Below, piece by piece: positions 1 through 8,416 of a DNA stretch of 17,540 nucleotides (within the stretch, counting starts at the first letter, position 1; every line of letters begins with the position of its first letter). Below the pieces are notes generated by a model. It saw only the letters and a program-made list of their open reading frames with translations. It ran no database searches and was not told the origin of the DNA. The DNA is from an uncultured Mitsuokella sp. (GTDB lineage: Bacteria > Bacillota > Negativicutes > Selenomonadales > Selenomonadaceae): NCBI GenBank assembly GCA_900770895.1, contig CAAGMF010000210.1:1-17540 (forward strand). Direction: 5' to 3'. A program made the position numbers and the translations under genes.

Positions 1-1
1 T

Positions 2-148
2 CCGAACAGCCGCACCATGCTGCGCGTCGACATGGAGGACGCCGAGGAGGCTGATGAGCTGTTCACTATCCTCATGGGCGACAAGGTCGAGCCGCGCCGC
101 CAGTTCATCGAGGAAAATGCGAAACTCGTCCGCAACCTCGATATATAA
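2..148 (+). CDS. gyrB: DNA gyrase subunit B, C-terminal 48 residues (partial, 5' end outside window)
   Basis: Only the tail of the gene is present, reading in frame from base 2 to TAA at 146-148. The visible peptide contains [18 protein letters not shown] and then [16 protein letters not shown], and ends in NLDI. This is the conserved TOPRIM-distal C-terminus of type IIA topoisomerase B subunits: GyrB proteins end in LMGD-VEPRR-FIE-NA...LDI. Gyrase introduces negative supercoils as an A2B2 complex using ATP hydrolysis in GyrB. ParE has a related tail, but the DKVEPRR...NLDI ending fits GyrB better. A long-loop terminator follows 70 nt downstream, so the gene looks transcriptionally separate from the signalling genes after it. 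Confidence 0.9.
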   Translation, partial: PNSRTMLRVDMEDAEEADELFTILMGDKVEPRRQFIEENAKLVRNLDI

Positions 149-219
149 TGGTGAAATGATGCCTTTCGTACAACGGAAAATTTTTGAACTGTAATGTTAT
201 AAAAAAATAAAAAACATAG

Positions 220-274
220 AAGTTCTATTCAGAATCAGCGGCTTAATTGCGATATACTGAATAGAACTTTTTTT
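220..274 (+). terminator. Intrinsic terminator after gyrB with a long 24-nt loop
   Basis: AAGTTCTATTCAG (220-232) is perfectly complementary to CTGAATAGAACTT (257-269), a 13-bp stem. A run of seven T follows (268-274). The stem is AT-rich and the loop (233-256) is unusually long. An A-rich tract at 201-218 would also give a U-rich tail on the opposite strand. It sits between gyrB and the GGDEF gene. Confidence 0.75.
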
Positions 275-316
275 GACTTTGTCAATGATTGATATTCCAT
301 ATCAGAAAGGCATCCT

Positions 317-1297
317 ATGGTTGAAAATATTTTCCTAGGGCTGATATTGCTCGTTGTCATCATCCTGCTCGTCTATATCCATCATCTGCAGCAGCAGATG
401 AAGAACATGCAGGAGATGAAGTATTTCTACAACAGCATATCATCTTCACTGGGGCTGCTGACGGTCAGCCATGATGTGAAAAACGATGTCGTCGAGCTGT
501 CGCATGACTGCAGCAGCCTGCTGGAACTGCCGTCCCGGATTACAGATTTTTCCTCGCAAAAGGAGGCTGCCCTGGCGGACAGGAAGAATCCTCTCTACCC
601 GATCGCCCGCTGTCTGGGCGCTTATCAGGAGGAACAATCCTGGATGTATTATCGTCGTGGACGGGCTCCGCGGCAGTTCGCACTGCAGAGCTACGTCATG
701 AACGATATCAATGGCAGTCCCTACTATGTGCTCGGCCTGCTGCGTGACGTCACGAAACAGGCGAATGAAACCGCCCGCCTGGCGGCCAAGGCGCAGTTTG
801 ACGGGCTGACGCATGTCCATAATTCGAGCGCCACGCGCAGCTGGATGAAGGATAATGTCGGACGTCGCAGCGGTGGTATGATGTTCCTGCTCGACGTCGA
901 CCATTTCAAGGGCGTCAACGACACCATCGGCCATCAGGGCGGCGATCAGGCGCTCATCTGCGTGGCGAATGCCCTGCGGCAGTCGTTCGCTGGTCAGGGC
1001 TTCATCGGACGTCTGGGAGGGGATGAATTCATCGCCTATCTGGATAGCAGCGACCGCGAGGCAGCCGAGAGCTTCGCGCAGGCCATCCATGCGAATGCCA
1101 CGCGTCTGGGCCGGGAATCCGGACTGGGAATCGAGCTGACGGTCAGCATCGGCTGTGCACTGCTGACGGACGAGGACTATGAGGCGGCCTATAAATATGC
1201 GGATCAGGCCCTCTATCAGGCAAAAGAGAGCGGGCGCAACACCCATGTCATACTGCCGCCGGCGAATGAATCAGCAGGAGGTGGGAAGCATGAATAA
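317..1297 (+). CDS. Membrane-anchored PAS-like/GGDEF diguanylate cyclase
   Basis: The 326-aa protein should make c-di-GMP from two GTP at the inner membrane. An N-terminal hydrophobic helix lies at about residues 4-21. A PAS-like region (about 38-150) ends in the typical GLLRDVTKQ strand. A GGDEF domain runs from FDGLTHVHN (about 163) to the C-terminus. Substrate and metal motifs are intact: DVDHFKGVND, GHQGGDQAL and RLGGDEF with GGDEF at 234-238. The usual RxxD inhibitory I-site would fall at 225-228, which reads AGQG, so product inhibition through that site is probably absent. There is no EAL or HD-GYP domain. The start is supported by AGAAAGG 6 nt upstream. The stop overlaps the start of the next gene by 8 nt (ATGAATAA), which suggests translational coupling to the periplasmic sensor. 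A TTGACT hexamer at 273-278 could be part of a promoter, but no good -10 box follows. Confidence 0.9.
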   Translation: MVENIFLGLILLVVIILLVYIHHLQQQMKNMQEMKYFYNSISSSLGLLTVSHDVKNDVVELSHDCSSLLELPSRITDFSSQKEAALADRKNPLYPIARCLGAYQEEQSWMYYRRGRAPRQFALQSYVMNDINGSPYYVLGLLRDVTKQANETARLAAKAQFDGLTHVHNSSATRSWMKDNVGRRSGGMMFLLDVDHFKGVNDTIGHQGGDQALICVANALRQSFAGQGFIGRLGGDEFIAYLDSSDREAAESFAQAIHANATRLGRESGLGIELTVSIGCALLTDEDYEAAYKYADQALYQAKESGRNTHVILPPANESAGGGKHE

Positions 1298-3704
1298 GGC
1301 GAAATACTACCTGGCCGGCATACTCGTACTGCTGGTGTCTCTCGTGGCCCTGCTCCCGTCTGCCGCTGAGGCTGATGTTGACAGCAGCGCTGCGCGCGTC
1401 GTGCGCGTCGGCTACTCGTCGTCGGGTAGCATGCTCTATCAGGACAGCGAGGGCCGCTATCGCGGCTACGATGCCATCTATCTTTATGAGGTCGCCCGCT
1501 ATACGGGATGGCGGTATGAATTCGTACCCTACGACAACTGGTCGCAGGCCGTGGCTGATGTGGCAGCTGGGCGCATCGACATATTGCCGACCGTGATCAA
1601 GAATCCGCAGCGCGAGCAGCAGATGCTGTTCTCGCTCTATCCGATGGCGGCGACGAATGTCGCCCTCATCAAGCGTCCGGATGACACGCGCTATGTCTAT
1701 GGCAACATAAAGGCCACCGCGAATGCCGTGGTCGGCGTGCGCGCCAATACGGTCGATACGCGCCTGTTCGAGGCCTGGGCTGCGCAGAACGGACTGACCT
1801 ATCAGGAGCGCTACTACCATAACCGCGGCGACCTCTTGTCGGCTCTGCGGGATGGCAGCATCGACCTGGCGGCGACATCGTATGCCGGCGAGGCGCAGAA
1901 ATTCCCCTCAATCGCGGAGTTCTCGCCGAAGGATATGTATTTCGCCATCGCTCCGCAGCATCCTGAGCTGGCCAGCGAGCTGGATCAGGCGGTGGGCATC
2001 ATCATGCTCTACCATAAGTCTTTTTTCAACAATCTGAATGGGCTGGAGCAGCTCGATAAGAGATGGTATCAGGTTCTGGTCAGTGATCAGGAACGTGACT
2101 ATATCGATACGCTGCCACCGCTGCGCGTGGCCCTGCTGCGCGATAATGCGCCATTTTCCTATGAGAGCGATGGTCAGGTCCATGGCGTAGCGGCTCGTGT
2201 GCTCGAGCGGCTGTCAGACATGACGGGATTGCAGTTCCAGTATGTGCTGTACGACAGTCATGAGCAGGCTCGTCAGGCTCTGCTGGCAGGCGATGTCGAT
2301 ATCATCGGCAATACCGTTGTGAACCATACGCGAGCCTACGAGAATGGCATACGGCTGACGACGCCCTACTATCAGGAGAGCGTCGGCATATTGCAGCGTC
2401 GTGGCACGGAGGGGAAACATCTGGCGGGGACGGCCGCTATCATCGACCTGTTGCAAAGCAGTCAGTCTGGCGATTTCGACTATGAGGCAACCCCTCATGG
2501 CAAGGCAGCCATGGAACTGCTGCAGGAGGGCAAAGTCGATGCCATAGCCGGCAACATGGCTACGATCTCCTACTATGCCAGCATGGTGCGCCGCGGTGAT
2601 TACGAGCTGAACATCATTCTGAATGTGCCAGCGGAGATCGCCATGGCGACGCGCAGCGATGCCGATCCGCGGCTCTACATGATGCTGGATCGCACGCTGA
2701 ACTATATCAATGACAGTGAGAGCAACGGCATCGTCCAGCAGGAGGTAAGTGCTGCTCCGCTGTCGTTCGTCAGTATCATCGATCGCCTGAGTGGCACGCA
2801 GTTCGGCATATTCATCGCCGTAGTCATACTCATCCACCTGCTCCTGCTGTACCTTGTATGGAATCTGTGGCACAGCCGGCGCCTCGAGCGCCGCGTACGG
2901 CAGGCGGAACGCGACTACGGACAGGTGAACTCATCTCTGGCAATGGAAAAGCAGCTGGAAGCTTCGCAGCGGAAATTCTATCGCTATATCGATGGCAATA
3001 TCATGGCACCGGTCAGGATGTCGCTGCTGGACCTCATACGCCGGGGCGGAGCCGACCAGGACAGTCCGCTGCACAAAGACTATCTGAACTGCGGTATGGT
3101 CAACAGCTTCATGGTCGACGTGAATTTCCTGAATCGGCTGCTGGCTGATGAGGTCACCATGAACGAATGGCAGCCGATCGGCGTGCGGGAAGTCCTGCAG
3201 CAGCTGGGCAGTATCATAGCTAACTCCGCCCAGCGCAAGAATGTCGCGTTCACGATGGACTTCAGCGGTATCGGCCAGGAGCGCGTCATCATCGACAAGC
3301 GGTTCTTCAGCATGACGATGATGCGCTTGTTCAGTCTGCTTTTGAAATCCGTACCAGCTGGCACCGGTCTGCTGCTGTCAGGCTCGCTATCCCGCATGGC
3401 TGGCGATGAGCGGCATCAGTGCGTGCTGTGGCTGTTCTGTCATGCGCCAAAGCTCATAGCGGATGATGGCGTGCTGCAAAGAGCTCAGAACATGCTCGAG
3501 AGCATCAACCATAATCCCCGCAGCATCTATGAACTGCTGGCTCAGAGCGGTAGCCGCAGTCTCGACGAGCGGATGAACACGATCCATATTGCCATCATCG
3601 AGTTGCTCATCATGATGCTCGGTGGCGAGTGGCATATACAGCATTCGCCGGACAAGGGAACCGAGGTAACCGTCGAGCTGCTGCTCGACATCGATGAAGA
3701 TTGA
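1290..3704 (+). CDS. Tandem SBP_bac_3 periplasmic sensor with degenerate histidine-kinase module (probable pseudokinase)
   Basis: The protein is 804 aa from ATG 1290, chosen because AGGAGGTGG lies just upstream and a clean signal peptide follows (hydrophobic about 8-22, likely cut near AEA|D28). An in-frame upstream ATG at 1179 lies inside the cyclase gene and lacks this support. Order: Venus-flytrap domain 1 (about 36-270, starting VVRVGYSSSGS), domain 2 (about 278-487, starting LRVALLRDNAPFSY), TM helix about 505-527, charged linker helix, then a HisKA-like helix and a HATPase-like region to the C-terminus. EvgS/BvgS sensors share this layout. The H-box aligns as F-Y-R-Y-I-D-G-N-I-M-A-P against the usual F-L-x-x-M-S-H-E-I-R-T-P, so the phosphoacceptor His is Gly569. 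The N-box Asn, DxGxG and GxGxG motifs are not recognisable. Only a C-terminal GGEWHIQHSPDKGTEVTVEL, like the last ATPase strands, remains. It probably binds an amino acid or other small solute and signals by protein contact, plausibly to the overlapping cyclase. The ligand and partner are inference. Confidence 0.85.
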   Translation: MNKAKYYLAGILVLLVSLVALLPSAAEADVDSSAARVVRVGYSSSGSMLYQDSEGRYRGYDAIYLYEVARYTGWRYEFVPYDNWSQAVADVAAGRIDILPTVIKNPQREQQMLFSLYPMAATNVALIKRPDDTRYVYGNIKATANAVVGVRANTVDTRLFEAWAAQNGLTYQERYYHNRGDLLSALRDGSIDLAATSYAGEAQKFPSIAEFSPKDMYFAIAPQHPELASELDQAVGIIMLYHKSFFNNLNGLEQLDKRWYQVLVSDQERDYIDTLPPLRVALLRDNAPFSYESDGQVHGVAARVLERLSDMTGLQFQYVLYDSHEQARQALLAGDVDIIGNTVVNHTRAYENGIRLTTPYYQESVGILQRRGTEGKHLAGTAAIIDLLQSSQSGDFDYEATPHGKAAMELLQEGKVDAIAGNMATISYYASMVRRGDYELNIILNVPAEIAMATRSDADPRLYMMLDRTLNYINDSESNGIVQQEVSAAPLSFVSIIDRLSGTQFGIFIAVVILIHLLLLYLVWNLWHSRRLERRVRQAERDYGQVNSSLAMEKQLEASQRKFYRYIDGNIMAPVRMSLLDLIRRGGADQDSPLHKDYLNCGMVNSFMVDVNFLNRLLADEVTMNEWQPIGVREVLQQLGSIIANSAQRKNVAFTMDFSGIGQERVIIDKRFFSMTMMRLFSLLLKSVPAGTGLLLSGSLSRMAGDERHQCVLWLFCHAPKLIADDGVLQRAQNMLESINHNPRSIYELLAQSGSRSLDERMNTIHIAIIELLIMMLGGEWHIQHSPDKGTEVTVELLLDIDED

Positions 3705-3717
3705 GGGGGAAATGAAT

Positions 3718-4686
3718 ATGGCTGAAGAAATACTCGTGACCGTACCATTCACGGCGGAGCAGCGCGAGGCGCTGCAGCAGGCAGCGGCTGCGTATGGCGA
3801 CAAGATGACCTTCGCGGAGGCGCCGGAGTCGCTCGCGCCGTATGATGCGATCATCGGCAACGTGCCGGCCGGGCGGCTGTCCGAGGCCGGGAAGCTCGAG
3901 TGGCTGCAGCTGAACTCCGCCGGCGCCGATGCCTATGTAAAGCCCGGCGTACTGCCGGACGGTGCCGTACTGACCTGCGCGACGGGCTCCTATGGCACGG
4001 CCATCGCCGAGTATATGGTGGCTATGCTGCTCCTGATGATGAAGAAGATACCGGCCTATCTCGCCCATCAGCAGCGCGGCGAGTGGAGCGACGAGGGACC
4101 GGTCACGACGCCGGCCGGCAAGCGCATCCTCATCGTCGGCACCGGTGATATCGGGCTGTCGTTCGCGCGGCGCATTGCGGCCTTCGCTCTGCCGGATCAT
4201 CCCATCCGGCTCGTCGGCGTGCGGCGCCGGGCCAGCGTCTGCCCCGAGCCGCTGGACGAGATTCATCCGCTGACGGAGCTGCGCGAGCAGGTGGCGCAGG
4301 CCGACGTCATCGCCGTGGCCCTGCCCGGCACGCCGGCTACGCATCATCTGTTCGATACGGATATGCTGCTCGCCGCGAAAAAGGGCGCCTATCTCATGAA
4401 TGTCGGCCGCGGCAGCGTCATCGACAATGCGGCCCTGCTGCGCCCCGAGGTTTATGAGCATTTCGCCGGCATCTGGCTCGATGTATTCGAGCACGAGCCA
4501 CTGCCGCAGGGCGATGCGCTGTACTCGGTGCCGGGCCTCTATGTCACGCCGCATATCACAGGGCAGTTCCACCTCGATATCACGCTTGAGAACATCGCCC
4601 GCATCGCCCTGGCGAACTACCGCGCCTGGCATGGCGACGGCATCTACCAGAGCCGCGTCGACCTCGCCACCGGCTACGCGGATTGA
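3718..4686 (+). CDS. D-isomer-specific 2-hydroxyacid dehydrogenase, NAD(P)-binding
   Basis: This 322-aa cytoplasmic oxidoreductase should interconvert a 2-oxoacid and a D-2-hydroxyacid with NAD(P)H. The Rossmann fingerprint GTGDIG is at about 141-146. The catalytic triad is visible: Arg231 in NVGRGSVID, Glu260 in DVFEHEP and His279 in TPHITG. Spacing matches the glyoxylate/hydroxypyruvate reductase and PGDH-like branch more than D-lactate dehydrogenase. There is no ACT domain, so SerA of the long type is unlikely. ATG 3718 is preferred over in-frame ATGs at 3694 and 3712 because GAGGGGG (3703-3709) lies 8 nt upstream of it. The gap to the sensor stop is only 13 nt, so the three genes from 317 probably form one operon. 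The substrate cannot be named from sequence. GC-rich codon use here is higher than in the sensor gene. Confidence 0.88.
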   Translation: MAEEILVTVPFTAEQREALQQAAAAYGDKMTFAEAPESLAPYDAIIGNVPAGRLSEAGKLEWLQLNSAGADAYVKPGVLPDGAVLTCATGSYGTAIAEYMVAMLLLMMKKIPAYLAHQQRGEWSDEGPVTTPAGKRILIVGTGDIGLSFARRIAAFALPDHPIRLVGVRRRASVCPEPLDEIHPLTELREQVAQADVIAVALPGTPATHHLFDTDMLLAAKKGAYLMNVGRGSVIDNAALLRPEVYEHFAGIWLDVFEHEPLPQGDALYSVPGLYVTPHITGQFHLDITLENIARIALANYRAWHGDGIYQSRVDLATGYAD

Positions 4687-4707
4687 AATAATTTTCGTCC
4701 CCACCTC

Positions 4708-4736
4708 TTGCAATTCGTCAGTCGGCGTGATATATT
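4708..4736 (+). promoter_or_regulatory. Sigma-70-type promoter for the Mn riboswitch/terC transcript
   Basis: TTGCAA (4708-4713) and TATATT (4731-4736) are separated by 17 bp. The predicted start near 4743 lies about 15 nt ahead of the riboswitch P1 helix. The preceding gene ends at 4686 without an obvious terminator, so read-through is also possible. Confidence 0.7.
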
Positions 4737-4757
4737 ATGAGTATAGATACATCCCGG

Positions 4758-4843
4758 CAAGGGGAGTAGCTGAACGGTCATATATCGTCAATACGGTGCC
4801 TGTGACACCCGGTACGACCGACGCAATAGTAAGCAAGACCTTG
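4758..4843 (+). promoter_or_regulatory. yybP-ykoY (manganese) riboswitch aptamer
   Basis: The conserved blocks of this class are present in order: GGGGAGTAGC (4761-4770), CGTCAATACGG (4786-4796) and AGCAAGACC (4832-4840). The closing P1 helix can form between CAAGG (4758-4762) and CCTTG (4839-4843). Known members bind Mn2+ and commonly precede TerC-family or P-type ATPase genes. A TerC-family gene follows here. The 3' P1 strand lies inside the 5' arm of the downstream terminator, so ligand-stabilised P1 should block terminator formation. This predicts an ON switch acting on transcription. Confidence 0.9.
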
Positions 4844-4882
4844 TTCCGCAGGCGGATTTCCGTGGCGGAGCAAGGTCTTTTT
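4835..4882 (+). terminator. Riboswitch expression-platform terminator
   Basis: AAGACCTTGTTCCGC (4835-4849) pairs with GCGGAGCAAGGTCTT (4865-4879) over 15 positions with a single G-U wobble. The loop is 15 nt and a T-run ends at 4882. The 5' arm shares bases 4839-4843 with the aptamer P1 helix, making the two structures mutually exclusive. It lies 45 nt before the terC-family start codon. Confidence 0.88.
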
Positions 4883-4926
4883 GGCATATCGGCCCTATGA
4901 CCGGTGCTGCTGGAAAGGATGGATCC

Positions 4927-5646
4927 ATGGAAAATATATTCGCCGGCATGTTCTCACCGGAATGGTTCGCCGCGCTCTCGGGCATATTGCTGCTCGATCT
5001 GCTGCTGTCCGGCGACAATGCCATCATGATTGCTCTGGCCTGCAAGAATCTGCCGGTCGGACATCGCACCCGCACCATCATCATCGGCGGTGTGGGGGCC
5101 GTCATCATCCGTATCGTATGTACCCTGTTCGCGACGGGACTGCTGGCCTCGCCATACATCGAGTTCGTAGGCGGGATCACGCTGCTGTTCATAGCGGTGA
5201 AGCTGCTGACCGATGACCGGGGCGGTGAGCCCGCCGAGGGGAAATCCCCGACGACGATGGCGGCGGCCATCCGCACCATCCTCATCGCTGACTTTATCAT
5301 GAGCCTCGATAATATCCTCTCGCTCGCCGGCGTCGCGAACACCGTGCCTGAGGGGCGCTGGAGCCTCATCATCTGCGGTCTCATGATCAGCATCCCAATC
5401 GTGCTCTGCGGCGCCCAGTTCTTCCTGATGCTGATGCTGAAGCTGCCCGCCCTCATCTATCTCGGGGCTGGCATCCTGGGCTACACGGCGGCGGAGCTCA
5501 TGACCTCGGATCCGGCGCTCGGCGCCTATCTCGAGCCCTATGGGCTCATATTGAAAGTGCTGTTCGTCGCGGGCGTGCTCGGTATCGGGTACTATCTGAA
5601 CCGTCGCCATGCCGGCCCGCCGAAATCATCCGCTATTTCTTCGTAA
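4927..5646 (+). CDS. TerC/YjbE-YkoY-family integral membrane protein, probable Mn2+ exporter
   Basis: The 239-aa protein is almost entirely hydrophobic with about seven membrane segments. The two family repeats are clear. Each carries the acidic metal-site motif: DLLLSGDNA (Asp24, Asp30, Asn31) and ADFIMSLDNI (Asp122, Asp128, Asn129). Members such as B. subtilis YkoY/YceF move Mn2+ out of the cytoplasm, relieving toxicity or metallating exported proteins. The start at 4927 is preferred over an in-frame ATG at 4897: AAAGGATGG lies close upstream and the protein then begins MENIFAGMF, as TerC proteins usually do. The Mn riboswitch in its leader strongly supports the manganese role; the substrate is otherwise inferred from the family. 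Its length is normal for the YjbE group and no CBS or CorC domain is attached. Confidence 0.9.
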   Translation: MENIFAGMFSPEWFAALSGILLLDLLLSGDNAIMIALACKNLPVGHRTRTIIIGGVGAVIIRIVCTLFATGLLASPYIEFVGGITLLFIAVKLLTDDRGGEPAEGKSPTTMAAAIRTILIADFIMSLDNILSLAGVANTVPEGRWSLIICGLMISIPIVLCGAQFFLMLMLKLPALIYLGAGILGYTAAELMTSDPALGAYLEPYGLILKVLFVAGVLGIGYYLNRRHAGPPKSSAISS

Positions 5647-5726
5647 TCACGTGATGATGGCAGGAAAAGGCAAGTTGTCAACAGAACTATTCACATTATC
5701 AACAATATTTCTAGGAGGGTAATATC

Positions 5727-6593
5727 ATGAACAATATAAAGACAGTCGTCCTCATGGCGCTGCTGATGGGTGTCATGGTGGCCGTCGGTGGCTTCATCGG
5801 CGGCAGCCATGGTGCGACCATCATGCTGTTCATCGCCATAGCCATGAATTTCTTCACGTACTGGTACAGTGACAAGATGGTGCTCAGAGCCTACAACGCC
5901 CAGCCAATCGAGCGCGAGGACGCGCCCCAGCTCTACGGCCTCGTCGAGAACTTGGCCGCGAATGCGGGTCTGCCGATGCCTCAGCTCTGCATCATCAACA
6001 GCGAGGTGCCGAATGCCTTTGCTACGGGCCGCAATGCGTCTCATGCTGCGGTCTGCGTGACGACCGGCATCATGAACGTGCTCGACTACAATGAGCTGTC
6101 GGGCGTGCTGGCCCATGAGCTGAGCCATGTGAAGCACAATGATATCCTGATTTCGTCCATAGCGGCCACGATGGCTACGGTCATTTCGTGGATCGCCAAT
6201 ATCGCCCAGTGGGCAGCCATATTCGGCAGCAGCAACAGCGACGAGGACGACAATGGCGGTATCATCGGTCTCATCGTGACCATCGTCATCGCGCCGATTG
6301 CGGCATTCCTGATCCAGATGGCCATCTCGCGCTCGCGCGAGTATGCCGCTGACAAGTCGGGCGGCGAGATATGCGGCAATCCGAACTATCTGGCCGATGC
6401 CTTGGAAAAGATTGATTACTATGCGACACATGCCCGCCCGATGCAGGATGCGACGCCGGCCACGGCGCATATGTTCATTGTGAACCCGCTCGAGGGCAGC
6501 GGCAAGGCGCTCATGAATCTGTTCTCGACGCATCCGCAGACTGCAGACCGCATCGCCCGCCTGCGCGAGCAGGCCGCCCGCATGCACGTGTGA
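5727..6593 (+). CDS. htpX: Membrane-bound zinc metalloprotease HtpX (M48 family)
   Basis: The 288-aa protein is of normal length for HtpX, which degrades misfolded membrane proteins together with FtsH. Two N-terminal helices (about 5-22 and 27-45) are followed by the conserved EDAPQLYGLVENLA segment. The zinc motif HELSH (His130, Glu131, His134) and the third ligand Glu205 in SRSREYAADKSG are present. Two more hydrophobic segments (about 140-165 and 175-195) lie between them. The C-terminus has the usual FSTHPQTADRIARL. AGGAGGG just upstream of ATG 5727 fixes the start. The 80-nt gap after the TerC-family gene holds no clear terminator, so co-transcription is possible but not shown. Transcription from a stress promoter could not be recognised. 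Confidence 0.95.
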   Translation: MNNIKTVVLMALLMGVMVAVGGFIGGSHGATIMLFIAIAMNFFTYWYSDKMVLRAYNAQPIEREDAPQLYGLVENLAANAGLPMPQLCIINSEVPNAFATGRNASHAAVCVTTGIMNVLDYNELSGVLAHELSHVKHNDILISSIAATMATVISWIANIAQWAAIFGSSNSDEDDNGGIIGLIVTIVIAPIAAFLIQMAISRSREYAADKSGGEICGNPNYLADALEKIDYYATHARPMQDATPATAHMFIVNPLEGSGKALMNLFSTHPQTADRIARLREQAARMHV

Positions 6594-6633
6594 TCGTGTA
6601 GTACAGTGCAGTATACCGTCCTTCTCATCAGGG

Positions 6634-6926
6634 GCTGTGACGAAATATGATGTTGTCAGGCCTAAGCATGTAGTACCGCGGCAGGTATGATTCCTTCATT
6701 GCGCTATTGTAGTTTGGCTAAAAGAAAATTTTTCCCAATAAATAGGTCCCTTGAAAGTACTTAAACGCGCTACGCTTGAACGAAAGTACTTTCCGCGGGA
6801 TTGCTTGATAGGGAAAAATTTCCTTTCTTGACGCCAAACTACGACGCTCCATTCCGGAATCATGCCTGCCGCTGCTTTATCATAGCAGCTATCTGCATTT
6901 TGGGCACTGACAAGCTTCGTCACAGC
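6634..6926 (+). repeat. About 290-bp nested fold-back (multi-arm palindromic) repeat, long copy
   Basis: This fills most of the 490-bp htpX-eno gap. Successive nested inverted repeats pair across one centre. From outside in they are GCTGTGACGAA (6634-6644)/6916-6926; TTGTCAG (6653-6659)/6907-6913; a 17-bp arm 6678-6694/6856-6872 with one wobble; GTAGTTTGGC (6709-6718)/6833-6842; a 16-nt arm 6721-6736/6811-6826 with one mismatch; and GAAAGTACTT (6753-6762)/6784-6793. No transposase or convincing coding frame is inside. A shortened relative lies at 8417-8493. It may be a MITE/fold-back element or a structured RNA and may also end htpX transcription. Its class is not recognised. Confidence 0.7.
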
Positions 6927-7038
6927 TTCAGATTTTTTTGTTGCTATAACAACAGAAAAAGAAGTCCCCATTCCGTATACTGATAACTGTAAGGAGAAAA
7001 GAAAAGTAACGCAAGGCACTTTCCTTTTTGCCATAATA

Positions 7039-7047
7039 TGTTATACT
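7039..7047 (+). promoter_or_regulatory. Extended -10 promoter of enolase
   Basis: TG-T-TATACT (TG at 7039-7040, hexamer 7042-7047) is an extended -10 element. No good -35 lies 17 bp upstream. TTGCCA at 7028-7033 is too close for this -10 but could serve a GATATA hexamer at 7051-7056 with a 17-bp spacer. Either start site lies just upstream of the Fur-like palindrome. Confidence 0.5.
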
Positions 7048-7062
7048 ATGGATATAAAAATA

Positions 7063-7081
7063 AATGAAAATCATTTTCATT
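7063..7081 (+). promoter_or_regulatory. Fur-box-like 19-bp palindrome in the enolase leader
   Basis: AATGAAAAT-C-ATTTTCATT is a perfect 9-1-9 inverted repeat. It closely resembles the classical Fur consensus, which is built of AATGATAAT half-sites around one base. It begins about 16 bp downstream of the extended -10 hexamer and ends 20 bp before the enolase start codon. A bound Fur/PerR/Zur-type protein would therefore block initiation or early elongation. Which regulator binds cannot be told from the site. Confidence 0.55.
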
Positions 7082-7083
7082 AA

Positions 7084-8400
<1,317 letters not shown>

Positions 8401-8416
8401 ATAGCTAGCTCTCCTC

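Noticed and set aside
1179..1289. Longer start for the sensor gene (ATG 1179)
   Set aside because: The 37 extra codons lie within the cyclase gene, are Arg-rich and would bury the signal peptide; ATG 1290 has a strong AGGAGGTGG.
3610..4713. Minus-strand open frame (367 codons) opposite the hydroxyacid dehydrogenase
   Set aside because: The product is low-complexity Arg/Gly/Asp-rich with no domain, while the plus strand has a complete catalytic triad and Shine-Dalgarno.
5696..5704. TTATCAACA, one base from a DnaA box, before htpX
   Set aside because: Single, isolated match with no cluster of boxes or AT-rich unwinding region; expected by chance in this AT-rich gap.
6634..6926. Fold-back region as an integron attC site
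   Set aside because: No GTTRRRY/RYYYAAC core pair at the ends, no integrase and no cassette-like genes nearby.
6801..6983. Small open frame (60 codons) in the htpX-eno gap
   Set aside because: It lies across the arms of the fold-back repeat, has no ribosome-binding site, and its composition follows the palindrome.
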